A stretch of DNA of 64,000 nt from Syngnathus acus (Eukaryota; Chordata; Actinopteri; Syngnathiformes; Syngnathidae): contig NC_051094.1 of assembly GCF_901709675.1 (NCBI RefSeq), positions 10,596,501 to 10,660,500 of the forward strand, given 5' to 3'. The position numbers and the translations under genes were made by a program. Below the pieces are notes generated by a model. It worked only from the letters and a program-made list of their open reading frames with translations. It was not told the DNA's origin and did not search any database. Below are positions 14,060-27,500 of this stretch, piece after piece; within the stretch, counting starts at the first letter, position 1, and every line of letters begins with the position of its first letter.

Positions 14060-16436
14060 ATGAAGACCCAACAGCCACTTCATGTGGTCACCCCGGTTAG
14101 GGAAAGCCTCGCCTTGACAAAAGTGGCACAAACCCCAGTTTACATTAAATTGGACTCGTCCCCGCCTACAGGCTCCTTTAAGATCAGGGGCATCGGACAC
14201 CTATGCAAAACTGTAAGTCATGCTGATAGGTTTTTTTTTTTTCTTAGTGACTGATGCACAAACTCAAATTAAGATGAAAATACTTACCGATGGATTCGTT
14301 TTGCAGTGGGCTGAGCGAGGATGCGAAAGGTTTGTCTGCTGTTCAGGTGAGTGCTGCTCCACTGTGAGTGTTCATCTTCCTTTGGAACTTTCTTTCAATG
14401 TTTCACGTCCCAATTATTCCAACAGGAGGAAACGCAGGCATGGCTGCGGCCTATTCAGCCCGCAAGTTGGGAGTACCTGCAACCATCGTGGTGCCCAGTG
14501 TCACACCAAAACCAACAGTGGATTGTCTTCGGGACGAGGGAGCTACAGTGGTCATCCATGGCAAGGTCCAAAAATCCTTTCTTGACCTGATGTGAAATGA
14601 GAACCATGAAGAAGAATCACACTTGTGTCTTCTTCAGGCTCTTAATGAAAGCATCGAGTATGGAGAGCAACTTGTGGCTAACAACCCAGGCTGGATCTTC
14701 ATCTCTCCCTTTGATGACCCCCTCATCTGGTGAGTCTGTGTGAGAAATAAACTGAATAATCCATAACTTAAAGTACACCAAAAGGAAATAGTTCTAAGAC
14801 ACATGGGGAAGCATTGCATCATGCATATATGGTTTATAAGGACCGGATATAAAAAAACATATACGTATATTTCAGAAATATTTCAAAAGCTTCTTTAACT
14901 TTTGGTGAGTCTGCAACATTTTCAAACTGAATTTATTTTTTAGTCAATTCACTGGGCTTCTATAAAAAGTCAGAAATGACTCAATATAATATTCAACTTC
15001 TAGAACTTTTTTCTGTTCAAAAATGCAAGTAAAGATTTATAATTTTACATCACCACGTAGCCCCAAGGACCACATAAGAGCCTGTTATAAATAACTCACC
15101 AGTGATGGGACATTGTCATTTTCGAGGAATACTGTAGAAGTGATCATTTCTTGGAAATGAAGTATTTCATTTGAAATGTATCCAATCCTAAATGTCGTGA
15201 CGAGTCACATGATCATGTCTTAGCATAAATGAGTATATTTAATATTAACAATTACATTAATCCAATTTCTAAAGCACTTTCCCAAAGGTAATGTGAGCAA
15301 ATCTTTTTCAGGAGAGTCGATCAAACTGGTAGGTAGCCCTTGTCAATAATCGATGTCCCAGATGTGGCTCTCACTTTACATAATTATTTATCTTATTGCC
15401 GCTGCTGTTAATTTAGGTCATATTACATTGGGTGTTTTGGCCTTATCCAGTATATCCGAAGCAAATTATCCGGTCTCACTTAATTGTTCCCAAAAATATT
15501 ACATATTTGTTTACTACAAGCATGACAGCTTCATTGGCAGCTAAACAGGCACAGATTTCACACTAAGTATAATCAATCATAAATTACTAAAGTAAATGAC
15601 CAAAGTACCATGTTCTCCTATGACCGCTTTACACAAGCCAACTCGTAAATTTACGAATGCCGCATGTCATGCTGATCTTCCTTCACTGGGGAGAAGTGAC
15701 GTCAATGTCGGGCTGTGTTGCAGGGAGGGCAACACATCTCTCGTGCAAGAACTGGAACAAGGCATGAAGGAGAAGCCAGGCGCCATCGTGCTGTCAGTGG
15801 GAGGCGGCGGGCTGTTGAATGGGGTAGTGGAGGGCCTGCGGCGTGCCGGCTGGGCAGATGTGCCCATCGTTGCCATGGAGACCATAGGAGCTCACAGCCT
15901 CAATGCAGCCGTGAAGGCAGGGGAGCTTGTCACTTTACCTGCCATCACCAGGTACGCAACTATTGATGCCATTTCAACAAAATACAGTTGGGTGTGGATG
16001 TTTGCAACTAAAACCAACTTTGTGTTTCCAGTGTTGCCACCACACTAGGCCTTACGAGGATCTCTGCACAGACGCTTAAACTGGTGCAGGAGCATAAAGT
16101 GTTCTCAGAAATAATCACAGACCAGGAGGCCGTAAAGGCTGTGGAACGCTTTGTAGGCGAGTACCAACTACATACACTCAATTGGTCGTAAAACAAAAAC
16201 AGACGTGAGAGTGACCTCTAATGGGGTTTCCTCCATGCGCAGATGATGAGAAGATTCTGGTGGAGCCCGCCTGTGGTGCTGCGCTCGCCGCTGTGTACAG
16301 TGATGTCATCAAAAGGCTGCAGGATGAGGGCAAGCTGGAGAGGCAGTTGGGCCCCGTGGTCCTTGTTGTGTGCGGAGGCAACAACATCAGCATGGAGCAG
16401 CTACAGAGGTTGAAAAAACAACTTGGTATTCTCTAG
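14060..16436 (+). CDS. sds: Serine dehydratase (L-serine/L-threonine deaminase), 7 coding exons
   Basis: This cytosolic PLP enzyme deaminates L-serine to pyruvate and L-threonine to 2-oxobutyrate. Exons: 14060-14212, 14307-14346, 14426-14565, 14638-14729, 15724-15951, 16032-16156, 16243-16436. They sum to 972 bases, or 323 residues plus TAG, close to mammalian SDS (about 328). The PLP-binding lysine is K41 in GSFKIRGIGH, the same number as in mammalian SDS, which supports the start at 14060. The phosphate-binding loop SVGGGGLLNG and the C-terminal EPACGAALAA and VCGGNNIS motifs are intact. PFDDPLIWEG and overall wording are nearer SDS than the paralog SDSL. Exon 6 ends at a GC donor (TAG|GCGAGT), the only choice that keeps frame. 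An in-frame ATG at 14021 could add 13 residues. The gene converges on HECTD4. Confidence 0.9.
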
Positions 16437-16682
16437 CATGGCCTTGGTTCTTCTGGTGTGTTTTTTTCCTTCCTGGCTATCTATCAGCTGCTCCTAAATT
16501 CTCTTCCAGTTTTCAAATGCACCATAGACCAAATCATTCCAGACAGTGAAATACGGAGCACAGGGACTGACATATGTAAAGTTGTTTTGCAGAAAGGATG
16601 TTTTTAAATTGTAACCATTGTAGAAAAAAACCCCAGTAGGTGTGTGCTTGTTTTTGTACTCCAACTGTAATGATTGAATAAA
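16437..16682 (+). terminator. SDS 3' UTR with polyadenylation signal
   Basis: The TAG at 16434-16436 is followed by about 240 bases ending in AATAAA at 16677-16682. No other coding signal is present, so this is the likely 3' UTR and end of the SDS transcript. Confidence 0.7.
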
Positions 16683-17441
16683 TTATATTTCTGAATATTG
16701 CTACCTCCATTTCTTGATGACTTGAGGGAGGCCCACAAGCATGCCGTACCACATAGTCTACGTGACAACAAATGTTACATGGCAAGACCTCACTCCTCAG
16801 CCAATGCATACCTCGGTGTCATAATACATGCATGGCATGCAGGACAAGGTATTTGGGGGTCAATGGCGTTTCATGACACGACGCAATTTTACACTCAAGG
16901 ACCTGGTGTTGGATTTGAGGATGCGGTTCATTTCCTGACTTGCTATTGGTCAGGGGCTGAGGCTTATTGTGTGTGAACAAAATGTGACAGCCACCCATTA
17001 GCTCCTTTTTAAATATGTTGAAGACTCAAGACTAACGCTTTGCATTTCTTCACACACCACAAATGCTCGCAGGCAACGGTTCGGCTGTGGAGTGGAAAGA
17101 GAAGCTGACGATGCAGATACATTCGTCAGACAACTGATATTAATGGAGTTGAACATACAGAAGTGCTGGGCACATGGCTGATATTCAGATCAAACTGGTT
17201 TGCTCCTGCAGGCTCCATTGCAAAGGTGTCTGGTTTACAAGGCTTGGTGATGTAAGCAAGGGGCATTATATAAAAAGCATGGCATCTAGGGGACAAAACA
17301 TGTTACCCACACATGCATGGTCCTCCATCATGCTCTAAAGAACAACCCGTCTTGTTATGGACAACAAAAGGGACTTACTGAGCCTCTGTCTGCAGTGAGG
17401 TTTTAAAGTCAACAGAGTCACTGTTTGTACATGAAGTCGTC
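16683..17441. other. Gap between convergent SDS and HECTD4
   Basis: About 0.75 kb lies between the SDS polyadenylation signal and the most distal HECTD4 polyadenylation candidate. No exon, RNA gene or repeat is recognised. Confidence 0.5.
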
Positions 17442-19141
17442 TTTATTGTGACACAGAAATCTCAAATGCCGTCTGGTTCTTTACATCTGTATGTATAATA
17501 CATTTTAGATGTTAAGTTTCCAATGTGCAGAGGTAAGACAGTAAAAGTTAAGTTAATGCAACCATAAATAATTGTAATAAATATCAAGTAAATGTACAGC
17601 ACATTTTATCACAACCCCTCCTCATATGAATAAGTTCTTTATGTCACTCATGTAATTCCCCCGTGAGAGGAAGTAGAAGCAAGAGCGTCCCCAATAGCAG
17701 CGGCATATTAAACTTTCAAAAGAACAGAATCAAAACTTATGTCTCAGGCATGTCAACAATGCAATGTGTCACATATCAATTTTGTTGTGTTACTTGCTTT
17801 GATCAGGTCAAATGGTTTTACTCACACAAGAAAACATGCTGCACAATGAGCTGTAGAAAATGAATCCGTCAGAATGTGACAAGTGATTTATTTAAAAAAA
17901 AAAAAAAAAAAAAAAATTTTCAGACCACAACAAACTGGATATCCAACAGACATCGCATAGTTTGTTCTTTTTTTTGGAAATAATCTTTTCTTGGAAGAGT
18001 AGTGCAAACCAAAACAAAAAGTGAAACAGCACTGAATAAAAACTGGGCTCAAATCAAATCTATTTACATTTGCTTCCCTATTTTATACAGCTAAACATTT
18101 GGTTATGGTTATTTAAATAAATAAAAAAAAGAAAACTTGTTCTTCCATTAAAGATAACAATTACAAGGCAGAACTGAAGAGAACTTGCTGCCCCCTCCCC
18201 CCAACCACCACATGTATGAGTGTAGATTGTGTTTGTTGGGGAGTGGCTTGTTTCACATTCAGTAGCAAAAGCACACAAATAGGAGGGGCTGCTCATAAGA
18301 ATATGATCTTCCTCCTGTCTCACAACACAACTCGTACTGCACGTCACCAAAGCAGCTTGTGGGCCTCCCTCAATAGTAGCATCAAGAGGACCACCATGAT
18401 GCCAAAGCTACTCACAGATTAAAGAGAAATTAATTATTCTATTCTAATGATGGGGAAAGTTACTTGAATACTATCTCTTCAGAGTCAGAGAAAGATCAGT
18501 TCGGGTTTTATAGGCATATACATTTGTCCATTATTTTTTTGTAATCAGTAACTACATAATAGTCTGTACAACACTATTCGTCTTTCATACCTCACACCAA
18601 CTGCAATATCTATGTTCACAGCTTCACTCGTGACAAAAAAAGGCTTTCATCTCAGTGTGAAGGCATGTTTCACATCCTCCCCCCCACTGATGTAACGCAG
18701 GAGGAGGCAGCTCGGGAACGCGTTTGCAGTTCGGATGGAAGGTTTTTCACATTTCGGCGCTACACTCCCAAACTGTATTACTGCACAGACATAAATTAGT
18801 GTAAGGTTGTATATTCATCAAAAAGATAAAGAGAGTGATCAATAACCAGTGTAATCGTTGTTTCACTCCTCAGTGCAACTAAAATAGATACTCATCAGAC
18901 GTGTAGGAGTTTTGTGATGATCGTCCCTGATATCCTCAAAAACTGTGAAACAAACTAATCATAAAGACAACATCAAGGAAAAAGTCAGGGATTAACATGC
19001 AAAGCTACTCAAATCAAATAAACCTGACTTTAATCGAGCCGATCAGATCAGAGGAGAATCAGGAGAAGGCAGGCTGTAGGGTGCGGGTGAGTCAGGTAGC
19101 TTCGAGTTTCATGAAAGAGGTGGTGGGTGGGGGGTCAAGTC
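17442..19141 (-). terminator. Predicted HECTD4 3' UTR and polyadenylation sites
   Basis: On the minus strand, AATAAA is found at 17887-17892 and 17442-17447 (read as TTTATT on the plus strand). The 3' UTR after the HECTD4 stop at 19142 would be about 1.25 or 1.7 kb. It is AT-rich and contains a poly-A run on the plus strand at about 17894-17917. There is no coding signal. Which signal is used cannot be decided from sequence alone. Confidence 0.55.
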
Positions 19142-21548
19142 TTAGCCACTGAGCGGGTCCTCGCGGTAGTGGATGGCGTAGCGGAGTTTTTCCAGCATCA
19201 CGTCTAAAGAGGTGTACTGAGGCAGTTTGACCATAAACATACAGGTCTCCACGCGGATGTAACGGCCATCTGGCTGACCTGCCATGTAGTAAAAGATGAT
19301 ACAACACAATCACCGACTGCACAATTTGAATAATCTGAAATTGCAATTACCCAACTACAGAATGTTGTGGTGCCCTGAGATACAAGTTCAATTTGTTTTG
19401 TGAACACGCAACAAAAACTGTTGTAACGTGTTTTGCTGTAATGAGGAGGAAATACTCCTCCATAAGCCTTTATGAAAATGTACATCGAATTTTTGCCACC
19501 TCAATTGAATGGCAATTTTGCTAACTCCTTTTGGTGTGAAGACCTTGGCCACAAATGGAATGATAGTTTGGAGTCACGCAAACAATTTTGTGTTTTCCAT
19601 GAAAACTAACATAATTGCTCGAGGGTTTTCTAATCATCCATTAGCCTTCCAACCCAATTAGCAAACACAATGGACCATTAGAACACTGGCAGGATGGTTG
19701 CTGGAATTGGGCTTTTATACACCTATTGCATTAAAAAGCAGACGATTGCAGCTAGAAGAGTCATTTACCACATTAATAATGTACATAGTGTATTCCTGAT
19801 TCGTTTAATGTTATCATCATTGAAAAAATAGCAATTTTATTTTAAAAATAAGGACATTTCTAAGTGACCCCAAACTTTTGAACGGTAGTCTAAATTGCTC
19901 CATTAATGCACTCCAAAGCATATCACGCAGCAACGACAGACAGTCACCATTACCTGCCGCTCCATCAGGAGGTGCAATCTTCATGGGGTACGGAGGGACG
20001 TGGGCGGTGTCGGGTCCTCCATCCTTGCACGGACAAGTGAAGGGGACGCGTTCCTGGTTGCAGGCAAACTTGATGAACTTGCAAAGCTCCTCCTGAGTGA
20101 ACATCTCCAGAGCGTTCCAGAAAAACTCTATGTGCTGATCCGTCTCCATCAGACCCACTTGATACATGGTGTGAGCCTATCACAAAAAAGCAAGATGTCA
20201 TAATAAATACAAACTACAACTGAGCCATGAAGATAACCAGGCTAATCTAGCGTGTAAGATTGGTAAACCTTGAGGAACTCGAGGTTAATGTAGGGCAAGC
20301 CACAGGTTCGCAGTTCCATCTCCAGTGGGCTGAGCATGGTGAGTAGTTGCAGGGGAATGATGGAGGCCAACCCTGCACGCACTGCTGTCATACACTCAAC
20401 ATTTTGCAGCTCCCTCAAACGAAGGCTCTGTACTGCCCGTGCGTACACATCTTTATTCTCCCAGCTATAAGCACAAGAACAATTCAGGATATAGACACTA
20501 ATTACAGTATGGTGAGTTGAACTGTTCATTAAACATACAAAAAAGGCATCCCTCAACAATTACCTGACAGTGAGGTTCCGCCCTCCTTGACAAAGTTCCA
20601 CCACCTCCCCAGTCATTGTGATGTAAGTAAAAGTACAGCAAGGCCTGCTGGGAGAGTCGGGGCTCTCGCCGGAATGGTGTTGGGAGGAAATCTCAGCACA
20701 AAGTGCCTCCAGCTCTGTATCATCGTTAACCTGCACAGCACAAACAGTTCAGATATTGAAATTGCGGCCAAGTTAACTTGACAAGAGGAAACTGGTAGAA
20801 ATTAAGAGGACAGGTACTACTTGTTCTTACATTTTCAAACTTCTTGACATAGTTGTACGTGAGCATATCTGCTTCCTGTAGGTCCTGCTCTGGGTCGAGG
20901 GCCTCGCCCACTAGACCTTTCCAAAAGGAGCTGAGTAGGTCCAAAGGAAGGGGCATATCTGCACGGATGGCGATGCCCAGCAGCTGCCCAAAGAAGTGTA
21001 ACAACTGCTCCTCCGCATAGCTGATTGGACATGGCGTCAAAATGTACTTCCCCTTGGCAAAAAAATTGAATAATTGCATTTTGTTGCATTGTGCTTGTGA
21101 CGTGTAATGACAAAGTTGAAGCTAATCTAACAATGATTGTATGTTTGTTTGTTTACAACAGCAAAAGAAATAATCCAGCAGTCAGACAGTGGGAGTTATT
21201 ACCTTGTTACGGTTGACTGCAGAACTCGGACAAGGCAGCAGCAGAGAAAGAGCTGAACTTTGTAACTCCTTGCATACCTGCCAAAGGAAGTGTCTGAAGG
21301 AACCACCTAGTCAGACACAAACATAGGTGCTGTAATCTGCTATACCCAGCGTCACACAATATATGCTGTAGGTAAAAAGTAGATTATCCTACTTGTGCCG
21401 TGAACTTCCTCCCCGGTGAAACGGATGTTGAAAGCGTAGGTTGGGTCACCGCCGCTGGCTAGTTTCACACAAAGCTGTGACGATGGCATGCAAGCTAGCT
21501 GGCGTGCAGCCTGGCAGAAGTACGTGTTTTCTGATGATCTAATCTCGC
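19142..21548 (-). CDS. hectd4: HECTD4 exons 70-76: HECT catalytic domain
   Basis: Exons: 21393-21548, 21203-21306, 20831-21052, 20564-20730, 20269-20464, 19954-20176, 19142-19278 (residues about 4058-4458). The N-lobe starts near YAFNIRFTGEEVHGT and continues through HFFGQLLGIAIRADMPLPLD, a recognisable HECT core (FGQLLGIAI). The C-lobe contains TQEELCKFIKFACNQERVP. The active-site cysteine is C4426 in RVETCMFMVKLPQY, codon at 19241-19243. It sits in the last exon, 32 residues before the end, as expected for HECT enzymes. The final residues REDPLSG match HECTD4 rather than HERC1, HERC2 or UBR5 as I remember them. All catalytic elements look intact. Confidence 0.93.
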
Positions 21549-24500
21549 CTGCAGGACATCGAGAGGATTGCAGTAAAGATACGGTATAAAATTACAATAT
21601 GAAGTTGTATAACTCGTTGAAACTAGTCTCTACCTCCCACAATCTCAAGAGGGTCCAATGTAATCTCTGGAGCTGCATGGTCTGCTGTTCGCTGTACTGT
21701 GGCATTCAGTACTCTGTTCATTACAGTGACCTTTGTGTCATAGTAAATCAGTCCTGTGAGGATATTAAAAAAAAAAAAAAAAGTGGTGAAAAGAAGACTT
21801 TTTGTGAGAAAAGGGCACATGGCTATGGATGAAACACGAAATGCTCCCATCTTTGTGATCTGCTACAAGTACTCACCTTTCGCCTCACATAACAAGGATG
21901 CAATGCTGTTCTGATAAGTGAACGTTTGTCTTAGCTCCACCAGAGGCAAGAAGAAACCCTCCAGGGTGTTGTTGAGCGACTGCAGTAGAGCGAAACGCAA
22001 GCGCAAGCTCTCTACAGACACATCTTCAAAACACACACATAAAAAATGTTTGAACTCCTTATTTACTTGATCAGTTGGAGAGTAAAGATACAGAGGTTGA
22101 AGTGTGTTACTAACTAAGCAGGCAGGCCACACGTGGGTCGACACAATCACTGGGCTCCAGGTAGACCTCATGGGGATGCAGTCTGGCTGGTGTAATAGCA
22201 AGGTGACGACACAGCCTATTGATGTACTGGACCAATGCAACATCCATTTCTAAAGTCCACTTCCTACTAGTCTTCTGGGCGTGCCGTGTGTCTATACAGG
22301 TGCACCTGATGAAGATAGACATAATCGTGGGTCTAAAAATGCATGTTTATAAAGTAAAGCAGGATACTTGCTTACGTTACCCTCCAAGAGACTGCGTGAA
22401 TAAATACTGTGTGTATTTATAGACTACATATAGTATGTTCTGAGAAGCCAGCATGTGACAGGATGGCCATTACATCAGACACGGTGGTGTTAAGAGTGGT
22501 CTGACATTCCCAGGCTCACCTTTCAAAGTGGAGGTCATAGCCACATGCCAAAATTGCCCTCCAGACGCTACGGATGTCCTGCTTGGCTCGGTCGACTGCA
22601 AACCTATGGAAGCCCTCCAGTGTCAGGAACTTCTCTTCTGAGACTATAGAAAAGAAATGCGTGTCAGAGGCAGCATAGTATTTTCTAAAAAGCAACTGAA
22701 ACACAAGGTCGCAAAATGATCATTGAATACATTTTCAGAAGCTGCATTTCAAAGTCAAACACTCAAATAAGATTCCTTCTGGGTGTGCAAAGTTTTGAGA
22801 TCATATTTCTCTAGTCACAAGCAAAAATGTGTTTAACACCTGATATAAAGAACTGTAAGTTACAGAAAGTCTACAGAATGTTGCATGATGGGTATACGTG
22901 AAGTTATGCCTTATCACTGGTGTTGTAATGTGTTTCTACTACTGAAGAACCTTCAAGTTTTTTAGCGGGAGACTTTTCCACATCTTTCTCATCCGGTCTG
23001 GATTTCTCTGGAGATTTGGGTTTAAGGACGGTCTTTTTCTCACTCAGCGCAGTCCTAGCAGAACAATAAATTCCATTTTAAATTCATGAACAGATGTATG
23101 AATGTACCGATAAGCACTAATGAAGTAAATGCTCAGGGAAAAAAAAAACAAAAAGTACTTCATGCAATATCTTACCTCATACTGTTGAGAACAGACTTTT
23201 CCTTAGTGGGAGGTTTGGTGATCGGCCTCTTGGTACTTACTACCTTGCCTTGGTGCTGTTCTTTGCCTGCCTTGCTGTACTTGTTTTTATTGGGTTTGGC
23301 AATGCCATACTTTCTTAGAATCTGGGTGAAAACAAATGATTTTTTTTTACAAAGGTGATCAGATGCACAGACTTACTTGGAGGAATATTAACATTTGCGG
23401 TACAAATGTGGCTATACTTCAGATTTCAATGGCTAAACATATTTAAGATTGCCTACATACTGTATTTTACCTGAGTAAGTTGGTCTTCAAGTACTTTCTT
23501 AGGAGGCCGGACATTGGTAAAGAAGGTGTGCAGTAGGTTGCCAGGGGTCTGGGAGTTGATTTGCTCTTTGCTGAGGTAAATATCAGACACTTTCACAGGC
23601 TTGGCAGGTGTGAGGCTGAGCATTTGTTCCGAGTGCACACAACTCTTGAAAATATCCATAAGAACGTCTCGTGCTCCAGGAACAAGCTTGTCACCTTGGC
23701 AAATATATGTTTATAAATTACACAATGAGAAATGATGTTGGTAGAGCATAACTATTTTTGGGTCAAATACAAACCTCGAATGGACTTGTCAAGGAAATAG
23801 TCTTCGAGAGCAGAGCTGCCCTGAGTGTCAAACAGACTTTGGTTAACACTCGAGGCTGTGAGGATCTCCTCATTGGTCAACTCCATTAGCTCCTCTTCAC
23901 CTTCCAGACTGGACAAACCTATTAGGTCACTGCTGTTAAAGAGACTGGCACGTATTTTTTCCACTTTGGCCCGAGAACGCACCTGAGATCAAAAACGGAA
24001 AAAGGAGAATTTAATACAGGTCAAACACCAAGACGGCATTACGGTCATAACACAAAGACATTTAATTCACCTCAATGACAGCGTAACCTTTGATCGGCCT
24101 CACCAGGACTGCATTGCTCTCCTGTGAAGTGACTGTGTGCATAGAGCCTCCATCTGACACTGATGGTGTCTCTGCACTATCCACAGGCTCCCCTAAGCTG
24201 CCAAGACTCCCTAGGCTTCCTGTGCTACAAAGAGAAGTATCTAGGCTCTCCTGACTAGAAACGGTCTGTGGTTCATGGGAACCCTGCTGGGGGTGGTTTC
24301 CAGCAGACGCTGCTGCGGCAGAGTTGACGGCCGGGACAGCTAATTGTTCCTGATCAACAGAAAGTTCACTGGCGGTGCGAGAGGAGCTGCAGATGGACGT
24401 CTGGCTGGTCGAAGCTGATGCGCTCACGCTTAAAGCTGGAGTGACGCTGCTGGAGCTGTCAGGACTCTCAGGGCCTCCGCTGTGGGGGAAGGGGCGCTCA

Positions 24501-27500
24501 GACTCACTGCTCACTTTGCAACCCTGGGGGCTTGTGACCCGAGCCCCCATTTTGGTTTTCTTGGGGTCCTCTTCCTGCAAAGGTATGAACACTTCATCTT
24601 TGAAAAGCCCTCCATGCGCATTGCAAGCCCGGCGGATGGCATTGCGAACCACTGACTCTTCCAGGTGTGTCGGAATACCCGAAAGCACCAACAGGCGGCT
24701 GTGTGCGGTGGGACCCACCAATGCCTGACAAGCATCTGTCACTGCATCACTTGTCACACTCAAGCCCTGGGGATCCTTATTTGCGAGATGTCGAAGAATC
24801 ATCAGAAGAGTCAGGCAGCGGTGGAACCACAGCATGTCTTCAGGTTTACTACCTGCCATGTTCAGCAGGGCGCTGTCACTCTCTGACAAACGGGCACCTC
24901 CACTTCCCCTTTTACCGGAGACCACGGCAGCCACTGCAGCTGCTGCTCGCTCACGCTTCATTTTCACCTTCTTACGTTTGGACAGCAGGCTGGGACTCTG
25001 TGGTGTCTGGCCAGGGGATGAGGATGACGATGATGAGGAATCACTTAGGTTCGGGGCACTGGTGGAGGTCAGGGTTCCGACTGTGGAAGCTCCGACATTG
25101 AGAGGCAGAGTCACCTCTGCCACAGCGAGACAGACCTCCATCAGAGCATGAAAGTAGGTGGAGAACCGGCTCTGCTCTGCCGCTAGTGCCAAAGCAACCC
25201 CTCCAGATGAAGAGCCGCCAGCCCCGGCTCCTCCCGCGGTCCAGCCTTGAGTTTCACGATCGTAGAGCTTACGCAGTTCTGTCTGCAGGGCCATGAGTAC
25301 GGCGAGGCATGGGTTAAGCAGCAGAGCGATAGAGCTGGACAAGCCAGAGGGGCTTTTACGCTGCTCCAAGTGGTGAATCTTTCGCAAGAGTTCAGCCAGC
25401 AAGTGAAAGATGAGTTCTTTGATGGAAGGAGCCAGATCTGTGGTCCAAAGTAAACCACCTAATTCGAAAAACACAAGCCAACACAGAAAGCATTCAGAGC
25501 TGGTTTATACACGACAATGTAAGCCTCTATGCAATAATGATGTAATTATATGGCTCAATTTAGCGGTTGATATTTTAAAATCTTCACATCCTTGGTGAAA
25601 AAATGTATGATTGTCTCCACTAAAAGGGGTTAAGCTTTGTGACTATCAGGAGTATGGTTTAGCACACACACATGAACTAGTTTCCAGGACTATTCGGACA
25701 GGTGGTTCACAAAATCTGAGCATGGATCTGCGTTTCAAATACGACACCTACCGAGCAGTTCTACCACTTGTAGCAGTACAGACGACGGCACTGTGTCCAG
25801 CTCATCTTCTGACCTCTCACTACGCTCTCCCAACTTCCATGTCAACAGCTGCTCAGCGAATGCCATGGCCAGAGGAAACTCCAGAGGCAAGGAATGTAGG
25901 ACCAATACAGCACCAGGAGGGGGCGACACACCTAGAATCAAGAACAAAATCAGAACCAATGAATAATTTAACATGAATAACATACATAATTTAGTGAATA
26001 CATACCCAACTTGATGTGCACTTTATCAGTGGGTATGATAACAGAGGGGTATTGGTTGGTGGTGGGCGGGGGAGTAAGGCCTGTGTTGGCAGGTGAGGCA
26101 TCCAAAGGATAGCACATAGCTTCCATCAGATTAAGCTGGCCATTTCGACGCACTTTGTGACCCAGACCATACAGCATTACCCGTGCCCAAGGAGCTTTGT
26201 ACAGGCTTGAGCTAATGGGGGGGGGGGGGGAAAGGGAAGGTTTCACATTTTTAACAGAGGATAATAGAAAAAAGGTTTTAAGTGATTTGCGGAGAAAAGA
26301 AAAATACAATGGCAGTTATCTCACTCTTTGCGGCAGCCAAGTTGGCTCTCTTTGCAAGATACGATCACAAATGCAGCTCCTGGAAAGCTGACGTCCATGC
26401 TCAATTTCGACTCGGTTACAGGGAACTCCTCTGATGTAAACTGCTCTGGTGCATGCTGTAAACAACACAAGTTCTCTTTTAACATTAGCCCAAATTGAAT
26501 TGAAATTGAACCATTGACGGGCAGAGCAAACCTGGAGGAAACAGCAGATCTGTTTGGTTAGCTCAAGTAAGCTCTCCTCTCCTTGATGCAAGGCACGAGT
26601 GATGGCCACGGTCAGCCACTCCCGGATGGGTTGAGCATTGCCCTGGTAAAATAGATCTGTAGGAGAGCAGCTTTGGTCTTGGAGGTTATGAAGCACTGAC
26701 TGGGCCAGGAGGATAGAACCAGAACTGATAGTGCCATCTGTAAGAAGATAAGCTATGATCAGGAAGAGGAGCTCATAGACAAGGGTGTACTTATTTCTAC
26801 TATATTTTACCACTCACCAGGGAGGGGTGGAGCCAGCAGTTGATTGGACAAAAGTTGTAGATGTTCCAAGGTGATGTCTCGGATCGCAGGAATGTGGAAG
26901 AGACGAGTAAAGGTGTGGGGATTTTTCGGGGCATAGATGTTTAGTAGGGCCATTCTGCAGTACAAGCGAGCCAGTGCACTCTCACAGCGAAGTAGCTCCC
27001 TGAGAAGAATGGGGGAAAAGTAAACTCAATAAAAGGTAGCAGACATTTATATGCTAGTGAAGTAAAAACACACCTGTGAATCTGAATGTTGCTACTGTCT
27101 AGTGAGACTAAACCATTGGCCGCCGTACGTCGAGATCCAGCAGGTGGGCGTTCCAGAATTTCAATGGGGTACCAGTACCGTACCAGCACACCCTCACTGC
27201 GAAGGTAGGTTTCCACCTGCACGAGCTCATTCAGCTAGAAGAGAGGGAAGGAGGCGCGGCAAAGATTCAAGCAAAATTTGACTCGGTGTTGGCAGAAAGC
27301 ATTCAAACATTTAGAATTACACTTACAGAGTCAACATCCAACACGACTCCATGCAAGCCAAAAGTCTTCAACATGCCCCGGATGGCAAACTTGGGCAGTG
27401 CTGTCCCACCTGTACTGCTGTTAGTATTGTTGCTGTCTGTACAGCGGATGACCACAGTCAAGCCTGAATAAAAAAATAAATAAAATAAAGCAGAATTAAA

